Assembly (NCBI GenBank): GCA_030917025.1
Contig: JAUPVN010000082.1
Location: 1-5,811 of the forward strand
DNA from: Patescibacteria group bacterium
GTDB lineage: Bacteria; Patescibacteriota; Saccharimonadia; Saccharimonadales; CAIOMD01
DNA length: 5,811 nt
Reading direction: 5' to 3'
Under the pieces are notes generated by a model. It made no database searches and was not told where the DNA came from. It worked only from the letters and a program-made list of their open reading frames with translations. The translations under genes and the position numbers were made by a program. Positions 1 to 5,811 of the stretch are shown here, in pieces (the first letter of the stretch is position 1; each line of letters opens with the position of its first letter).

Positions 1-431
1 AAAGAAAGGGCTTCTGCCAAGTTTTTTATATCATCTGAAGTTACTCCAAAATGAATAAGCTCTAAATGATTATTTAGCAAACCATCGTTAACAAAATTTT
101 CGCGCAAAACTAGCTCTAATGCTTTTATATCATGGTTGGTAGTTAATTCTTTAGCCTTAACAGCAGCCATATCATTAACACTAAAAGATTTTCCACTTGC
201 AACAATTTGTAAAGCTTTTTTAGACTTAGCAGATAGCGGCGGAACATCTGGCAGCACCTCAACAAGCTTAAGAACCCATGCAGCTTCTACCATTGCACGA
301 TATTTAACTAAACCATATTCTGATACAAAAGGGCGTAAGCTATTTACAGACTGGCTGTTTCTGCCATCTATAGCACTAATAGCGCCCCATTCTGCCCTGC
401 CATACTCATCTGCAAACGACTTTACTTTAAT
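1..431 (-). CDS. purB: Adenylosuccinate lyase, N-terminal part (C-terminus beyond the left edge)
   Basis: This gene encodes the lyase that releases fumarate from SAICAR (to AICAR) and from adenylosuccinate (to AMP), a cytosolic homotetramer of the fumarase/aspartase superfamily. About 143 residues are visible, and the gene runs off the left edge in frame. Recognisable family blocks, numbered from the proposed start, are AIDGR (20-24), the RPFVSEYGLVKYR stretch (33-45), TTNHDIKALE (97-106, with the conserved His100) and IHFGVTSDD (126-134). They match the E. coli-type PurB in order and spacing. The start is a problem. The frame is open back to a TAA at 450-448, but no in-frame ATG, GTG, TTG or CTG occurs before Met47, which lies inside the conserved region. 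A good Shine-Dalgarno (AGAGAGG, 447-441) sits 6 nt before an ATC (434) and 9 nt before an ATT (431). I place the start at ATT 431 tentatively. The identity is secure and the start is not. The gene is divergent from purF. Confidence 0.93.
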   Translation of the reverse strand, partial: MKVKSFADEYGRAEWGAISAIDGRNSQSVNSLRPFVSEYGLVKYRAMVEAAWVLKLVEVLPDVPPLSAKSKKALQIVASGKSFSVNDMAAVKAKELTTNHDIKALELVLRENFVNDGLLNNHLELIHFGVTSDDIKNLAEALS

Positions 432-440
432 GATATTTAT

Positions 441-447
441 CCTCTCT
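441..447 (-). promoter_or_regulatory. Shine-Dalgarno of purB
   Basis: On the minus strand the sequence AGAGAGG is the clearest ribosome binding site near the purB reading frame. It decides the start call: with normal spacing it points to ATC (434-432) or ATT (431-429), not to any ATG. The nearest ATGs downstream lie about 31 nt away and are in the wrong frame. Confidence 0.6.
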
Positions 448-462
448 TATACAAATAATTCT

Positions 463-468
463 ACTATA
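463..468 (-). promoter_or_regulatory. Possible -10 element for purB
   Basis: The minus strand reads TATAGT here, about 16 nt ahead of the purB Shine-Dalgarno, which would leave a short 5' leader. A second candidate, TATAAC, lies at 481-476. Neither has a convincing -35 hexamer at 16 to 18 bp, and the region is so AT-rich that chance matches are expected. The position in a divergent intergenic region is the main support. Confidence 0.25.
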
Positions 469-504
469 TAGTGCAGTTATAGCTAAATTTAAATAACTAA
501 AATA

Positions 505-516
505 AACGTTAACGTT
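505..516. promoter_or_regulatory. Perfect 12-bp palindrome AACGTTAACGTT, candidate operator
   Basis: The sequence AACGTTAACGTT equals its own reverse complement and contains two copies of AACGTT. AACGTT is also the centre of the E. coli PurR operator (consensus about ACGCAAACGTTTGCGT, established knowledge) and a common core of LacI/GalR-family sites. It lies between divergent purB and purF, where a shared purine repressor would be expected to bind. The flanks do not match the full PurR consensus, so the regulator is not identified. Confidence 0.4.
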
Positions 517-517
517 G

Positions 518-530
518 TGTAAATTTTACA
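518..530. promoter_or_regulatory. Inverted repeat TGTAAA-T-TTTACA, candidate operator
   Basis: Two perfect 6-bp arms (518-523 and 525-530) surround a single central T. The repeat starts one base after the AACGTTAACGTT palindrome, so the two dyads together form a 26-bp symmetric block (505-530). With only 13 bp and AT-rich arms it is too short to be a useful RNA hairpin; a dimeric DNA-binding protein site is the likelier reading. The regulator is unknown. Confidence 0.35.
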
Positions 531-562
531 TTATGAATATTTAGTATAGCTTAAATAATTTA

Positions 563-571
563 TGCTAAAAT
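563..571 (+). promoter_or_regulatory. Extended -10 promoter element for purF
   Basis: TGCTAAAAT fits an extended -10 (TG, one base, then TAAAAT at 566-571). The predicted transcription start is around 578-580, which leaves a leader of about 20 nt before the purF GTG. The expected -35 position (about 543-548, AGTATA) is poor, as is common for extended -10 promoters. The candidate operator at 505-530 would lie about 50 to 75 bp upstream of this start. Confidence 0.4.
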
Positions 572-579
572 AGAATCTT

Positions 580-597
580 ATGGGGAATATTAATTAA
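580..597 (+). other. Five-codon mini-ORF ending one base before the purF start
   Basis: ATG GGG AAT ATT AAT TAA encodes MGNIN. Its stop ends at 597 and the purF GTG begins at 599. If the extended -10 at 563-571 is used, transcription would start at or within a base or two of this ATG, making the mini-ORF nearly leaderless. Reinitiation could then feed the poorly preceded purF GTG. It may equally be chance in AT-rich DNA. Confidence 0.2.
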
Positions 598-598
598 A

Positions 599-2080
599 GT
601 GTGTGCAATTGTAGGAATACTTTCTAGTTCTAACGTTCACTATGAAATCTACGATGCTTTAATAGTACAACAGCATAGAGGCCAAGATGCTGCAGGTATT
701 GTTACTAGCGAATCTGATGGTACCGTGCATCTAAAAAAAGATAATGGTCTTGTACAAGACGTTTTAACTGAACATGACATGCTAAATATGCAAGGGAATA
801 TGGGCATTGGGCATTGTAGGTACCCAACGGCGGGTTGTGACTCATCTAAAGAAGCACAACCTTTTTTTGTTACTTTAAATAATCAAACAGTAGCAATTGC
901 CCATAACGGTAATACTGTTAACACAGAATATATTAGGCAATACTTGCTTGAACAATATGACAAAATACCAACTACTTCTTCTGATACAGAATTACTGTTG
1001 CATTTGTTTACTCAGAGTTTATTACAAGATGACATGAAAGTAGGCAAAGAAGATCTTTTTAAATCTGTAAAAGAAGTTATTTCTAGAACAGATGGTGGAT
1101 ACGCGGTTGTTATGATGATTGCAGGTAAAGGATTACTAGCTTTTAGAGACCCAAACGGAATTAGACCCTTATGCTATGGCGAAAGAAAAAACGAAAATGG
1201 CAACAAAGAATATATGTTTGCATCAGAATCTGTTGCCCTAGAAACTTTAGGATATAATTTAGTAAGAGACGTTAAACCCGGAGAAGCAATATATATTAAC
1301 AGTACTGGCGAATTGTCTCATAAAATTTGCTCAACAAAAACTGCACAAATACCATGCGCGTTTGAATATGTATACCTTGCAAGGCCAGATTCTGTAATTG
1401 ATGGTGTATCTGTTTACGAAGCAAGATTAAAAATGGGGGGAAAACTCGCTGAAAAGATCATAGATATTAACCCAAACCATGATATTGATGTTGTTATGCC
1501 AATACCAGAAAGTGGGCGTACTGCTGCCTTACAGATGGCGCTTACATTAGGGGTACCCTACCAAGAGGGTTTTGTTAAAAACAGATATATAGGCAGAACT
1601 TTTATTATGCCCGGGCAAACAGCACGTAAAAATGCTGTACGAAAAAAGCTTAATCCAATTAAGCATATGTTTGAGGGGAAAAACGTACTTTTAGTAGATG
1701 ATTCTATTGTGCGCGGCAACACTAGCCGCAAAATAATTCAACTTGCCAGAAATGCCGGGGCTAAAAAAGTATTTTTTGCATCTGCAGCCCCTGCGGTTAA
1801 GTTTCCAAATGTATACGGCATAGATATGCCAACACACAATGAACTAATTGCACACAATAAAAGCTACAAAGAAATAGAATATGCTCTAGGTGCAGACAGG
1901 GTATATTATCAATCAATAGAAGATTTACAGCAATGTATTTATGAACTTAACCCAAATCTAGATGGCATTGAAACATCTTGTTTTAATGGTAATTATATTG
2001 CCGGAATGGTTAACGATGATTACCTTAAAGAGCTTAGTATAAGAAGACCATCTTTAACAAAAGCATATACGCCAGCATAA
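599..2080 (+). CDS. purF: Amidophosphoribosyltransferase (glutamine PRPP amidotransferase)
   Basis: PurF catalyses the first committed step of purine synthesis: PRPP plus glutamine gives 5-phosphoribosylamine, in the cytosol, and the enzyme is typically inhibited by AMP and GMP. The 493-residue product is close to the 505 of E. coli PurF and aligns with it end to end. The N-terminal Ntn glutaminase (about 2-235) has the nucleophile Cys2 exposed by Met removal, QHRGQDAAG (25-33), Arg74 in GHCRYPTAG, HNGN (102-105) and SSDTE (127-131). The C-terminal phosphoribosyltransferase domain (about 255-460) has FVKNRYIGRTFIMPGQ (325-340) and the PRPP loop VLLVDDSIVRGNTS (363-376). The GTG start at 599 is fixed because the catalytic Cys must follow Met directly. 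Its ribosome site is weak: the only G-rich run (GGGG, 582-585) is 13 nt away. Residue 3 is Ala where MCGIVG is usual. There is no N-terminal propeptide and no Fe-S cysteine set as in Bacillus-type enzymes. It converges on purN, 9 bp away. Confidence 0.98.
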   Translation: MCAIVGILSSSNVHYEIYDALIVQQHRGQDAAGIVTSESDGTVHLKKDNGLVQDVLTEHDMLNMQGNMGIGHCRYPTAGCDSSKEAQPFFVTLNNQTVAIAHNGNTVNTEYIRQYLLEQYDKIPTTSSDTELLLHLFTQSLLQDDMKVGKEDLFKSVKEVISRTDGGYAVVMMIAGKGLLAFRDPNGIRPLCYGERKNENGNKEYMFASESVALETLGYNLVRDVKPGEAIYINSTGELSHKICSTKTAQIPCAFEYVYLARPDSVIDGVSVYEARLKMGGKLAEKIIDINPNHDIDVVMPIPESGRTAALQMALTLGVPYQEGFVKNRYIGRTFIMPGQTARKNAVRKKLNPIKHMFEGKNVLLVDDSIVRGNTSRKIIQLARNAGAKKVFFASAAPAVKFPNVYGIDMPTHNELIAHNKSYKEIEYALGADRVYYQSIEDLQQCIYELNPNLDGIETSCFNGNYIAGMVNDDYLKELSIRRPSLTKAYTPA

Positions 2081-2081
2081 A

Positions 2082-2096
2082 TAATTACACTAATTA
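2082..2096. repeat. TAATTA-CAC-TAATTA dyad at the purF/purN convergence
   Basis: Two TAATTA copies flank CAC exactly where purF (stop 2078-2080) and purN (stop 2092-2090) meet. It can be drawn as a 6-bp stem with a 3-nt loop, but it contains only A-T pairs and has no adjoining U-tract of note, so it is a poor intrinsic terminator. It is the only symmetric element in the 9-bp convergent gap. Confidence 0.25.
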
Positions 2097-2878
2097 AGTA
2101 AATATTTTTGACGAATATACAATTGTTTTTCTACATCTAGTGGCAGGTAAGCTTTTTCTATGCGTTGAGCTTTTTTATTTAATCTTTCTGCTTGATTGTC
2201 TATTTCTTGTTTGCTTGCGTTATCTTGTAAAAGTATTTCGGTTGGAAAGATATGTGCCGCCAAAATTGGACCCGTATCTATGCTATTTGCAACTGCGTGA
2301 TAAGTAACGGCACTATCTGATGATCTTAGCTGCAACATTCTTTTTTGGGCACCTATGCCGTGAGTATTAGCAGTAACAAGTGTTGGGGCGGGGTGAGAAT
2401 TTGTAAGGCCATACTTACCTGGGGTTTTATCTAACTCGGGAAAATAACTTGGCAAACTATATAAATTACCTTTTTTTACCATTAGTTTTTGAGCTCCTTC
2501 AAGTTCTCTTGGTAGCTCTTTTGCTTGCAAATCTCCGTTTAATTCTTTAACAATAAGATCTCCCATAATAACAAGAGCTCCCATTAAAACCATAGATTGC
2601 GCATTACAATCTTTTATAAAATTTAATACTATTTGTTGAGTTTTAATATCTTGCCGCTTACCTGGCATACCTGGGACTATTAGCGTACTGATTTTCATTT
2701 TATAGTATTTATTGGCATATTTTACATGTTCTAAGATACCAGCATCTTTAGAAGTAGCTATTACTCCTGCTACACAAAAACGCACAATATCGGCATTAAT
2801 TGCGTCAACGGTTGCTCTAAATGTACTACCTTGGCCATCGCCCCAAATAACTACTCTAGGTAAAATATTATCACTCAT
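2090..2878 (-). CDS. purN: Phosphoribosylglycinamide formyltransferase (GART), divergent and enlarged
   Basis: This enzyme transfers a formyl group from 10-formyl-THF to GAR, giving FGAR (third step). The formyltransferase fold is recognisable despite divergence. The N-terminal phosphate loop is IWGDGQGSTFRA (11-22), where typical PurN has SGNGSNLQA. GVIATSKDAGILE (38-50) matches the SNKADA region, and MVLMGALVIM (96-105) matches the strand ending in AGYMRIL. The catalytic set Asn160-x-His162-Pro (TNSHPAP) and Asp201 (SIDTGP) corresponds to E. coli Asn106, His108 and Asp144, and TH at 172-173 matches the following His motif. The length is 262 residues against about 212 in E. coli. Much of the excess is a Lys/Glu-rich insertion around 112-155, before the catalytic NxHP. 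The ATG at 2878 lies 6 bp after the purD stop and has no strong Shine-Dalgarno, which suggests translational coupling to purD. It ends in TAG. The family is clear; the exact role rests on the purine context. Confidence 0.88.
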   Translation of the reverse strand: MSDNILPRVVIWGDGQGSTFRATVDAINADIVRFCVAGVIATSKDAGILEHVKYANKYYKMKISTLIVPGMPGKRQDIKTQQIVLNFIKDCNAQSMVLMGALVIMGDLIVKELNGDLQAKELPRELEGAQKLMVKKGNLYSLPSYFPELDKTPGKYGLTNSHPAPTLVTANTHGIGAQKRMLQLRSSDSAVTYHAVANSIDTGPILAAHIFPTEILLQDNASKQEIDNQAERLNKKAQRIEKAYLPLDVEKQLYIRQKYLLN

Positions 2879-2884
2879 AATTTA

Positions 2885-4180
2885 CTATCTTGCTTGCCAT
2901 CCTATATCGTGTCTATACTGCATATCATTAAAGAATATTTTTTTGCCATCTGGTTTGTCTCCTATGGCTTTATATACAATATTAGCAGCGTCTTTAACAC
3001 TTTTTGCTGCCGCTGAAACGTATAAAACCCTACCACCATTTGTTTTTATATCACCATTATTAGTTACACTTGCCATTTGCACCGTTACTCCACTATATTT
3101 ATTATTTAAACCATAAATAACATCGCCCTTTTGAGGTGTATCTGTATACCCATAGCCATTAGCCGCTAAACACACAGTTATGGCTGCATAGTTTTTAATT
3201 GCACCATAATTGTTCATATACGATTTTATACCACCCTTTGTAGCAGCAATGTAAAGCAACTCGTAAACATCTACACCAGCATAGTTTAGCAAAGGCAAAA
3301 TAACCTGTGTCTCTGGATCGCCAAAACGAACATTTATTTCTATTAAAGTTGGGTCTCCGCCAAGTTTCTCATCCATCATCAAGCCCAAATACATTACACC
3401 ACCTTTATACTCAATCCCATCTTTATGCATTTGAGCAAGTAGCTTAGCCGCCATATCGTCTATTTTTTTATACTGGCCAGCACTAACAATACTACTTGGC
3501 ACAGGGGCATAGGCGCCCATTCCCCCAGTATTAGGGCCTTTATCTTTGTCTTTAGCACGTTTGTGGTCTTGAGAAAGTGGTAAAATAACATAATCTTCTG
3601 GTGATTGCCCAACAACAACCATTGCAGATACTTCTGGCCCACGGCGCCTCATAGCAAAATTAATAACTTTTGCACCGGCGCCACCCGCGTAAGAACCATC
3701 AATTAAACCGTTAACAATTTCTAAAGATTCTTGTTTGGTATCTGGCAAATATACTCCTTTACCGGCAGCCAGGCCATCTGCTTTTATAACATAGCTATTA
3801 GCATTATGATCTTGCACATATTTTAATGCATTTTTAGCAAAATTTGCACCTTTGGCAATGTATGTATTAGGATGAGTTACGCCAGCCCTAATAGCCAACT
3901 GCACGGTTGCGGCTTTACTTGCTTCATATTGAGCAGCTTTAGCGCTTACTCCAAAAACTTTATATCCTTGGCTACGCAGATCATCTGCCAGGCCATCCAC
4001 TAAAGAATGCTCTGGCCCAATTATCACAAATGGTTTATTTTTAGAATCAGAAAATTGTTTTAAACCTTCTTTTAAATCTTTAAAAACTACAACTTTATTA
4101 ACATTTTTAGATAATTTAATTGCCTGCTCTAATGCCGCTTCTCTTCCGCCCGTTGCTCCAACAATTAAAACGTCTGTCAT
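2885..4180 (-). CDS. purD: Phosphoribosylamine-glycine ligase (GAR synthetase), N-domain atypical
   Basis: PurD is an ATP-grasp ligase joining glycine to the unstable PurF product PRA, giving GAR, ADP and phosphate. The 431-residue length is normal for the family. In order: the N-terminal fold GATGGREAAL (8-17), GPEHSLVDGLADDLR (55-69), the ATP-grasp core KADGLAAGKGV (133-143), SQDHKRAKDKDKGPNTGGMGAY (203-224), the metal/catalytic strand EINVRFGDPETQ (281-292), and the C-terminal GGRVLYVSA (382-390) with MQYRHDIGW (420-428). Oddities are the usual GGREHA reading GGREAA, the absence of a PGNxGT motif from an N-domain about 20 residues shorter before GPE, and KVINFAMRRRGPEVS (171-185) where VIEEFLxGEExS is usual. 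The ATG at 4180 has GGAG five bases upstream. It follows purL by 15 bp, forming a purL-purD-purN operon. The stop is TAG. Confidence 0.95.
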   Translation of the reverse strand: MTDVLIVGATGGREAALEQAIKLSKNVNKVVVFKDLKEGLKQFSDSKNKPFVIIGPEHSLVDGLADDLRSQGYKVFGVSAKAAQYEASKAATVQLAIRAGVTHPNTYIAKGANFAKNALKYVQDHNANSYVIKADGLAAGKGVYLPDTKQESLEIVNGLIDGSYAGGAGAKVINFAMRRRGPEVSAMVVVGQSPEDYVILPLSQDHKRAKDKDKGPNTGGMGAYAPVPSSIVSAGQYKKIDDMAAKLLAQMHKDGIEYKGGVMYLGLMMDEKLGGDPTLIEINVRFGDPETQVILPLLNYAGVDVYELLYIAATKGGIKSYMNNYGAIKNYAAITVCLAANGYGYTDTPQKGDVIYGLNNKYSGVTVQMASVTNNGDIKTNGGRVLYVSAAAKSVKDAANIVYKAIGDKPDGKKIFFNDMQYRHDIGWQAR

Positions 4181-4183
4181 ATA

Positions 4184-4189
4184 TACTCC
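4184..4189 (-). promoter_or_regulatory. Shine-Dalgarno of purD
   Basis: The minus strand reads TGGAGT in the 15-bp purL-purD gap, placing GGAG five bases before the purD ATG. It is the only well-formed ribosome site with a canonical ATG in the window, and it supports independent initiation of purD on the shared transcript. Confidence 0.6.
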
Positions 4190-4195
4190 AAGTTA

Positions 4196-5811
4196 TTACT
4201 TATTATTTTCTGTCCATTGTCTAGCATTTTGAAACATCCTTATCCATGGTGAGCTATTGGCGGGCCATTCTTTAGGTCGCCAAGATAGTTGACGCGACAT
4301 AAAACTACGCTCTGGGTGTGGCATCATAATTGTTGCTCTTCCATCAATTGAAGTAAAGCCCGTTAGGCCATCTTTTGAACCATTAGGGTTTAAGGGATAT
4401 TTGTTTGTAGGCTGATGATTATTATCAACATATTGCATAGCAACTAAACCATTTTTTGAACATGTTTTTTGTTGATTATCTGACTCAAAATTTACTTTGC
4501 CCTCTCCGTGAGCTACAGGTACAGGTAAGCAAGAGCCTTGCATATCTTTTAGTAAGATAGACGGAGAATCTAATATTTTAACAGTTACCAAACGAGCTTC
4601 GAACTGCTCTGATGTATTACGAACAAACTGCGGCCAATTATTTGCGCCAGGTATTAGATCTTTTATTGTAGCAAGCATTTGGCAACCGTTACAAACACCT
4701 AAACTAAATGTGTTTTTTCTTGCAAAGAAATCAACAAATTGTTGGCGCAGTTTACTATCTAACAATATTGATTTTGCCCAACCTCCACCCGCGCCCAAAA
4801 CATCACCATAAGAAAAACCACCACAGGCTGCCAAGCCATAAAAATCGGCCAAATTAGCTTTTCCTATCAATAGATCATTCATATGTACATCTATAGCATT
4901 AAAACCAACTCTATCAAAAGCAGCTGCCATTTCTACGTGGCCATTTACACCTTGCTCACGTAAGATCGCAACCTTTGGCCTAGTCGAATAACGTTTTTTT
5001 AATATTTTAGCTTTTACTATAGGTGTAATTCCTCTATCATTAGCGTCAGATATTTGTGCATATTCTTGTTTTGCACTAGCGGGATTATCGCGTAATTTTT
5101 GGATATTGTAGCTAGTATTTGCCCACCATTGTTCTAAAACAACACGATCTTTTGAATATATTTGTTTACCATCATTGACTATAGTAATTTTAGTACTTTT
5201 TTTATCTGGGCTTCCTATAATAAAACTAGATTCTGCTATATAGCTATTTAGTAGCTTCAAAACTTTTTTTTCATCTTTTTTGCTTACTTGTATAACTGCA
5301 CCCAACTCTTCTGTGAATAATTTATGCAAATTTGTTTCACCTTTAAGTTTTGATATATCTATATTTAAACCAGTTTTACTTGCAAAAGCCATTTCACATA
5401 AAGTTGTGAACAAGCCACCATCTGACCTGTCGTGATAGGCAAGCAATGAATCTTTGTTTTTAAGTAATTTTATTGCTTTAAAATATAATTTTAATGTTTG
5501 AGGATCAATATCTGGCGCGGTATCACCAACTTGTGAATAAGCTTGCAAAAATGCAGAACCACCCAAACGGGCCTTTCCAAAACCTAGATCTACAAATATT
5601 AGACTGGTAGGTTTTGACACATCAAGTAACGGAGTTAAAGTTTTATCTACATTATTTACAGTAGAAAAAGCACTAATAATAACCGATAGCGGTGAAGAAA
5701 CGCTTTTACTATCTTTGCCATCTTGCCAAACCGTTCGCATACTTAAAGAATCTTTACCAACTGGTATTGCAATATTTAAGGATGGGCAAAAATCTAAACC
5801 TACTGATTTTA
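4196..5811 (-). CDS. purL: Phosphoribosylformylglycinamidine synthase, C-terminal 537 residues (5' part beyond the right edge)
   Basis: This is the C-terminal part of the large single-chain FGAM synthetase, which converts FGAR, glutamine and ATP to FGAM with ammonia channelled from a fused glutaminase. The frame is open to the right edge, so the Met at 5740 is internal: the 23 residues ahead of it include CPSLNIAIPVGKDSLS, matching PVGKDSMSM of E. coli PurL. Numbering from that Met, the synthetase C-domain has AYHDRSDGGL (101-110) and ELGAVIQV (145-152). A linker with WWANTSYNIQKLRDNP (205-220) follows. The class I glutaminase spans about 255-514, with VAILREQGVNGHVEMAAAF (257-275), CGGFSYGDVLGAG (306-318), nucleophile Cys350 in LGVCNGCQM, and the His475/Glu477 pair in MMPHPER. 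E. coli PurL is about 1295 residues, so roughly 750 lie outside. It belongs to the large proteobacterial type, not the split purL/purQ/purS type. It is first of the visible purL-purD-purN run and ends in TAA. Confidence 0.97.
   Translation of the reverse strand, partial: KSVGLDFCPSLNIAIPVGKDSLSMRTVWQDGKDSKSVSSPLSVIISAFSTVNNVDKTLTPLLDVSKPTSLIFVDLGFGKARLGGSAFLQAYSQVGDTAPDIDPQTLKLYFKAIKLLKNKDSLLAYHDRSDGGLFTTLCEMAFASKTGLNIDISKLKGETNLHKLFTEELGAVIQVSKKDEKKVLKLLNSYIAESSFIIGSPDKKSTKITIVNDGKQIYSKDRVVLEQWWANTSYNIQKLRDNPASAKQEYAQISDANDRGITPIVKAKILKKRYSTRPKVAILREQGVNGHVEMAAAFDRVGFNAIDVHMNDLLIGKANLADFYGLAACGGFSYGDVLGAGGGWAKSILLDSKLRQQFVDFFARKNTFSLGVCNGCQMLATIKDLIPGANNWPQFVRNTSEQFEARLVTVKILDSPSILLKDMQGSCLPVPVAHGEGKVNFESDNQQKTCSKNGLVAMQYVDNNHQPTNKYPLNPNGSKDGLTGFTSIDGRATIMMPHPERSFMSRQLSWRPKEWPANSSPWIRMFQNARQWTENNK

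Noticed and set aside
136..471. Plus-strand open frame of 111 codons
   Set aside because: It lies opposite purB, whose minus-strand translation shows conserved adenylosuccinate lyase motifs; the plus-strand product has no recognisable features.
448..598. Riboswitch or other structured RNA leader between purB and purF
   Set aside because: The region is nearly all A/T, with no GC-bearing stems and no purine riboswitch core. The purF leader is predicted to be only about 20 nt.
2712..3116. Plus-strand open frame of 134 codons with hydrophobic stretches
   Set aside because: It is antisense to the start of purN and the end of purD, both well supported. The apparent membrane segments come from reading an AT-rich gene backwards.
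3460..3642. Minus-strand 60-codon frame
   Set aside because: It is an out-of-frame shadow inside the purD ATP-grasp core.
5738..5740. Met at 5740 as the purL start
   Set aside because: The frame stays open to the window edge, and the upstream residues (PVGKDSLS) are conserved PurL sequence, so this Met is internal to a larger gene.
599..5811. Recoded UGA (as in SR1/Gracilibacteria), suggested by AT-richness and possible CPR affinity
   Set aside because: No frame contains an in-frame TGA, and all stops are TAA or TAG. This fits the standard code and gives no positive sign of recoding.
1..5811. tRNA genes, insertion sequences, CRISPR repeats or phage genes
   Set aside because: Coding sequence fills almost all of the window, and no repeated spacers, transposase motifs, cloverleaf sequences or long repeats were seen.

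Overview
The window is a compact, AT-rich bacterial block of de novo purine (IMP) biosynthesis genes. Reading left to right it holds the N-terminal part of purB (minus strand, running off the left edge), a divergent intergenic region of about 170 bp, complete purF (plus), and then purN, purD and the C-terminal part of purL (all minus, with purL running off the right edge). Four of the five genes read leftward. purF is the exception: it faces away from purB and converges on purN with only 9 bp between the two stop codons.

The products cover several pathway steps. PurF makes phosphoribosylamine (PRA) from PRPP and glutamine. PurD ligates glycine to PRA to give GAR. PurN formylates GAR to FGAR. 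PurL converts FGAR to FGAM with glutamine and ATP. PurB acts later, on SAICAR and on adenylosuccinate. Steps 1 to 4 are therefore contiguous. purM, purE/K, purC and purH are not in this window.

The organism is a bacterium using the standard bacterial code: all visible stops are TAA or TAG, and no reading frame needs UGA recoding. PurF and the large single-chain PurL with a fused glutaminase closely resemble the enterobacterial type. PurD and PurN are much more divergent: PurD has a shortened N-domain that lacks usual signature residues, and PurN carries a long internal insertion. That mixture, with the low G+C, suggests an uncultured lineage that may have assembled its purine pathway from more than one source (possibly Patescibacteria/CPR or another reduced group). 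The sequence alone does not settle the taxonomy.

I see no mobile elements, RNA genes, CRISPR arrays or novel gene system. The most unusual points are the absence of any canonical start codon for purB, a pair of abutting perfect palindromes between purB and purF that look like an operator, the altered PurD substrate-binding region, and the enlarged PurN.
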